Below the pieces are notes generated by a model. The model saw only the letters and a list, made by a program, of their open reading frames with translations. It did no database searches and was not told the DNA's origin. From Pseudomonadota bacterium (GTDB lineage: Bacteria; Pseudomonadota; Alphaproteobacteria; Caulobacterales; Caulobacteraceae): a DNA stretch of 18,321 nucleotides. The stretch is taken from the NCBI GenBank assembly GCA_023451375.1, contig JAEXZS010000084.1, positions 1 to 18,321 on the forward strand. The letters run 5' to 3'. Each line of letters starts with the position of its first letter. The stretch's first letter is position 1. Below are positions 15,223-18,321 of the stretch, in pieces. The translations under genes and the position numbers were made by a program.

Positions 15223-16524
15223 ATGACCGACCTGTCTCCCCGCGAAATCGTCTCCGAACTCGACCGCTTCATCGTCGGCCAGCAGGACGCAAAGCGCGCC
15301 GTGGCCGTGGCCCTGAGGAACCGCTGGCGCCGCAAGCGCGTGCCCGAGGACCTGCGCGACGAAGTGACGCCCAAGAACATCCTGATGATCGGCCCGACGG
15401 GCGTCGGCAAGACCGAGATCGCCCGGCGCCTGGCCCGATTGGCCGGCTCGCCCTTCCTCAAGGTCGAGGCGACCAAGTTCACCGAGGTCGGCTACGTCGG
15501 TCGTGACGTCGACCAGATCATGCGCGACCTGGTCGAGAGCGCCCTAGTCATGGTGCGTGAACGCCGGCGCGGCGACGTGCGGGCCCGGGCCGAGGGCGCC
15601 GCCGAGGACCGCATCCTGGACGCCCTGGTCGGACCGGGCGCGGGGCCGGCGACGCGCGACAGCTTCAGGAAGAAGCTCCGCGCCGGCGAGCTGGACGACA
15701 AGGAGATCGAAGTCGCCCTGGCCGACACCGCCTCGCCGATCCAGGGACTGGACCTGACGGGCGGCGGCAACGTCGGCCTGCTGAACCTGTCGGAAATGCT
15801 GGGCAAGATGGGCGGCGGCCGCACCAAGACCGTCAAGCTGACCGTGCGCGACGCCGTCGCGCCCCTGATCGCCGAGGAAGGCGACAAGCTGTTGGACCAG
15901 GAGAGCCTGACCAAGGAAGCCCTGCTTCTGGCCGAGAACGAGGGCATCGTCTTCCTGGACGAGATCGACAAGGTCGCCGCCCGTTCCGAGGCGCGCGGCG
16001 CGGACGTGTCGCGCGAGGGGGTCCAGCGCGACCTGCTGCCCCTGATCGAGGGCACCACCGTCTCCACCAAGTACGGCCCGGTGAAGACCGACCATGTCCT
16101 ATTCATCGCCTCGGGCGCCTTCCACGTGGCCAAGCCCAGCGACCTGCTGCCCGAGCTGCAGGGGCGGCTGCCGATCCGGGTCGAGCTGAAGGCGCTGACC
16201 CGCGACGACTTCAAGCGCATCCTGACCGAGCCCGAGGCCAATCTGATCCGCCAGAACCAGGCGCTGCTGGCGACCGAGGACGTGACCCTGACCTTCACCG
16301 AAGACGCCATCGAGGCCCTGGCCGACGCCGCCGTCGCCGCCAACACCGCCGTCGAGAACATCGGCGCTCGCCGACTTCAGACGGTGCTGGAGCGGGTGCT
16401 GGAGGAGACGAGCTTCAAGGCCTCCGACCTGTCGGGCCAGACCGTCGCCTTCGACGGCGATGCGGTGCGCGAGAAGATCGGTGACCTGGCGAAGAACGCC
16501 GACCTGAGCCGTTTCATCCTGTAG
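15223..16524 (+). CDS. hslU: HslU, ATPase subunit of the HslVU protease
   Basis: HslU is an AAA+ unfoldase that feeds substrates to the HslV peptidase. The 433-residue product is the usual length. Features are the N-terminal SPREIVSELDRFIVGQ (5-20), Walker A GPTGVGKT (57-64), the pore loop GYVG (90-93), an inserted I-domain at about 110-235, Walker B GIVFLDEIDK (241-250), the SREGVQRDLLPLIEG box (263-277), the GRLPIRVEL segment (314-322), the sensor-2 IGARRL region and the C-terminal DLSRFIL tail that docks into HslV. hslV is not adjacent: upstream is the ppa terminator. No Shine-Dalgarno precedes the ATG; TATCTC at 15211-15216 ends 6 nt before it, which would suit a leaderless transcript. 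Confidence 0.96.
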   Translation: MTDLSPREIVSELDRFIVGQQDAKRAVAVALRNRWRRKRVPEDLRDEVTPKNILMIGPTGVGKTEIARRLARLAGSPFLKVEATKFTEVGYVGRDVDQIMRDLVESALVMVRERRRGDVRARAEGAAEDRILDALVGPGAGPATRDSFRKKLRAGELDDKEIEVALADTASPIQGLDLTGGGNVGLLNLSEMLGKMGGGRTKTVKLTVRDAVAPLIAEEGDKLLDQESLTKEALLLAENEGIVFLDEIDKVAARSEARGADVSREGVQRDLLPLIEGTTVSTKYGPVKTDHVLFIASGAFHVAKPSDLLPELQGRLPIRVELKALTRDDFKRILTEPEANLIRQNQALLATEDVTLTFTEDAIEALADAAVAANTAVENIGARRLQTVLERVLEETSFKASDLSGQTVAFDGDAVREKIGDLAKNADLSRFIL

Positions 16525-16537
16525 GGCCGGCGGCGGC

Positions 16538-16669
16538 CTATTGAGGGCAAGGCCGCGCCGGGCGGGGGAGGCGTTCTGGAGCGGGACGCGGCCGATCCGC
16601 CAGCGCCGTCAGCACGACGCCGATCCAGCCCCACGCGGGTTCCTTATGAGGGCGGTGCATTTCTTCCAT
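16538..16669 (-). CDS. Small ORF, 43 residues, unknown function
   Basis: On minus the ATG at 16667-16669 is preceded 7 nt upstream by a perfect AAAGGAGG (16677-16684), the best ribosome site I see in the window. The product starts MEEMHRPHKEPAWGWIGVVL, has a short hydrophobic stretch (about 13-24) and a proline/arginine-rich tail, and stops at 16538, 13 bp from the hslU stop. I do not recognise a family. An in-frame ATG further up (residue 12 of the longer frame) overlaps the Shine-Dalgarno and is less likely. It is divergent from the LysR gene, a position often held by a gene the regulator controls. The tail composition could equally be chance in GC-rich DNA, so I treat it as a candidate. 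Confidence 0.45.
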   Translation of the reverse strand: MEEMHRPHKEPAWGWIGVVLTALADRPRPAPERLPRPARPCPQ

Positions 16670-16693
16670 CGCTTGGCCTCCTTTCATGCCCGG

Positions 16694-16722
16694 AATATCG
16701 GCTTGACGGGCGCGGTGCACAA
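16694..16722 (-). promoter_or_regulatory. Possible promoter of the 43-residue ORF
   Basis: On minus TTGTGC (16717-16722) and GATATT (16694-16699) are 17 nt apart. The predicted start near 16687 would give a leader just long enough to include the Shine-Dalgarno at 16677-16684. The -10 match is moderate. Confidence 0.35.
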
Positions 16723-16730
16723 ACGAGACG

Positions 16731-16740
16731 ATGGCGCCAT
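16731..16740. promoter_or_regulatory. Perfect palindrome in the LysR intergenic region
   Basis: ATGGCGCCAT is a perfect 10-bp palindrome 16 bp upstream of the LysR start and just upstream of the possible -35 box of the divergent ORF. It could be an operator, perhaps for the LysR protein itself, although it does not show the typical T-N11-A form. Confidence 0.3.
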
Positions 16741-16756
16741 TACATAAGGGGGCTTT

Positions 16757-17710
16757 ATGTCAGACCTGTTCGCTCGCATCCCCGTGGACGCCCTCAGGGT
16801 GTTCGAGGCGGCGGCGCGTCTGCTCAGCTTCACACGCGCGGCCGAGGCGCTGGGCATGACCCAGGCGGCTGTCAGTTGGCGCATCCGCGACCTGGAGCAG
16901 CGCCTGGGCCGGCCGCTGTTCGTGCGCGGCGCGCGGCAGGTGGCGCTGACGCCGGAAGGGGAGCGGCTGGGCTCCGCCGCGACCGAGGCCATGGTCCTGC
17001 TGCGCCGGGCGGTGGCGGAGGTGACCGAGGCGGACCAGGGTGTCCTGGCCATCACCACCCTGCAGACGATGGCGACACAGTGGCTGGCGACGCGGCTGGG
17101 CGCCTTCCAGCTCGCCAATCCGGACTTGGCGGTGCGGATCGAGACGGGCGCGGCCATGGCGGGGCTGGGCGCCGACGGGCTGGACGTGGCCCTGCGGTTC
17201 GGCTCGGGCGCCTGGCCGGGCCTGGAGAGCCGCTATTTGATGCCTGGCGTCTTCACCCCGCTGTGCACCCCGGCCATGCGCGAGCGCATGGACCTGCGGA
17301 CGCCGGCCGACCTGAAGCGGGCCCCGCTGATTGGGGACCCGGGAGAATGGCGCGCCTGGTTCGCCGCCGCCGGTGTGGCGCCCGCCGACGCCGCCGCGCC
17401 GCCGCGCCTGACCGGCGACAACCAGGCCATGGAGGTCGCCGCCGCCCTGGGCGATCAGGGCGTCGCGCTGGGCTCGCCCATCCTCTACGGCGGCGAGATC
17501 GCGCGGGGCCTGTTGGCGCGTCCGTTCGAACAGACCGTCCTGCTGGCCGAGGGATACTGGCTCTGCTACCCGCCCGGCCGCCGCCACATCTCCAAGATCG
17601 CCCGCTTCCGCGACTGGATCCTGGAGGTCGCCCGCGCCGACCACTGCGTGCTGGAGAACGCGCGCATCGCCGGGCGCGAGGTGGGAGAGGTCGGCGCGGT
17701 CGGCCGCTGA
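16757..17710 (+). CDS. LysR-family transcriptional regulator, GcvA-like
   Basis: The 317-residue protein starts with a winged HTH (about 8-67; FTRAAEALGMTQAAVSWRIRDLEQRLGRPLF) and continues with a linker helix and a substrate-binding domain (about 93-300). The pattern PVDALRVFEAAARLLSFTRAA and the LDVALRFGSGAWPGLES segment are typical of the GcvA subgroup. The effector is not predictable from sequence. The ATG at 16757 follows an AAGGGGG ribosome site. Regulators of this group commonly act on a divergent gene, here the 43-residue ORF, and on themselves. A bidirectional terminator follows. Confidence 0.9.
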   Translation: MSDLFARIPVDALRVFEAAARLLSFTRAAEALGMTQAAVSWRIRDLEQRLGRPLFVRGARQVALTPEGERLGSAATEAMVLLRRAVAEVTEADQGVLAITTLQTMATQWLATRLGAFQLANPDLAVRIETGAAMAGLGADGLDVALRFGSGAWPGLESRYLMPGVFTPLCTPAMRERMDLRTPADLKRAPLIGDPGEWRAWFAAAGVAPADAAAPPRLTGDNQAMEVAAALGDQGVALGSPILYGGEIARGLLARPFEQTVLLAEGYWLCYPPGRRHISKIARFRDWILEVARADHCVLENARIAGREVGEVGAVGR

Positions 17711-17724
17711 GAGGTGCAAACGAA

Positions 17725-17752
17725 AAGGGCGGGCCATCGCTGGCCCGCCCTT
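17725..17752. terminator. Bidirectional terminator between the LysR gene and groEL
   Basis: A perfect 12-bp stem AAGGGCGGGCCA/TGGCCCGCCCTT (17725-17736 and 17741-17752) with a TCGC loop lies between the convergent genes. The stem ends in A/T pairs on both sides, and minus transcripts continue with UUUUCG, so it is better suited to groEL but can serve both. Confidence 0.8.
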
Positions 17753-17779
17753 CCGCATTCGACGTCAGGTGACTTGGAC

Positions 17780-18321
<542 letters not shown>

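Noticed and set aside
16703..16745. TTGACG at 16703 as the -35 box of the LysR gene
   Set aside because: No acceptable -10 box lies 16-18 nt downstream (AGACGA), so I did not call a promoter.

Overview
The window is two pieces of DNA that probably come from different organisms. From about 1320-1350 to the end (some 17 kb) it reads as an alphaproteobacterial chromosome of the Caulobacteraceae type, closest in style to Brevundimonas or Caulobacter. The evidence is a CpdR-type response regulator divergent from an N-formylglutamate amidohydrolase, the ubiG / lysC-ptsP block, and a small beta-barrel porin followed by a proline hinge. The first ~1.3 kb looks different: very high GC, AGA arginine codons (all five arginines of the second gene), and a secreted glycine-rich protein of a kind I associate with Thermoleophilia (Solirubrobacterales). 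The two pieces meet inside a GGC-rich repeat that encodes polyglycine on the plus strand and polyproline on the minus strand. This is the kind of place where an assembler can make a false join.

Layout. 1-603: end of a glycosyltransferase-like gene. 604-1024: non-coding DNA with three strong hairpins. 1025-~1320: glycine-rich exported protein, cut at the junction. ~1350-2073 (minus): OmpA-type porin that has lost its C-terminal domain at the junction. 2238-6937 (minus, transcribed lysC to ptsP to the HTH/RodZ-like gene): aspartate kinase, the GAF-containing nitrogen-PTS enzyme I, and a membrane-anchored HTH protein. 6994-7812: ubiG, divergent from lysC. 7817-10422 (minus): glpK and an APH-family phosphotransferase overlapping by 4 nt. 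10462-11954: a threonine/serine dehydratase-like PLP enzyme and a MaoC hydratase. 11998-12072 (minus): tRNA-Val(GAC) with its promoter. 12172-13467: cpdR and N-formylglutamate amidohydrolase, divergent. About 13477-13558 (minus): a candidate small RNA with its own promoter and terminator. 13716-14399 (minus): a DUF599 membrane protein. 14540-16524: inorganic pyrophosphatase, terminator, hslU. 16538-16669 (minus): a 43-codon ORF with a perfect Shine-Dalgarno. 16757-17710: a LysR/GcvA-like regulator. 17780-end (minus): C-terminal part of GroEL.

Most genes are core housekeeping functions: amino-acid and ubiquinone biosynthesis, nitrogen-PTS signalling, glycerol entry, proteostasis (HslU, GroEL) and cell-cycle proteolysis control (CpdR). 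I see no prophage, insertion sequence, CRISPR array or defence island. The most interesting items are the unannotated small RNA near 13.5 kb, the small ORF next to the LysR gene, the structured non-coding stretch in the left fragment, and the junction itself, which should be resolved before anything is inferred from linkage across it.
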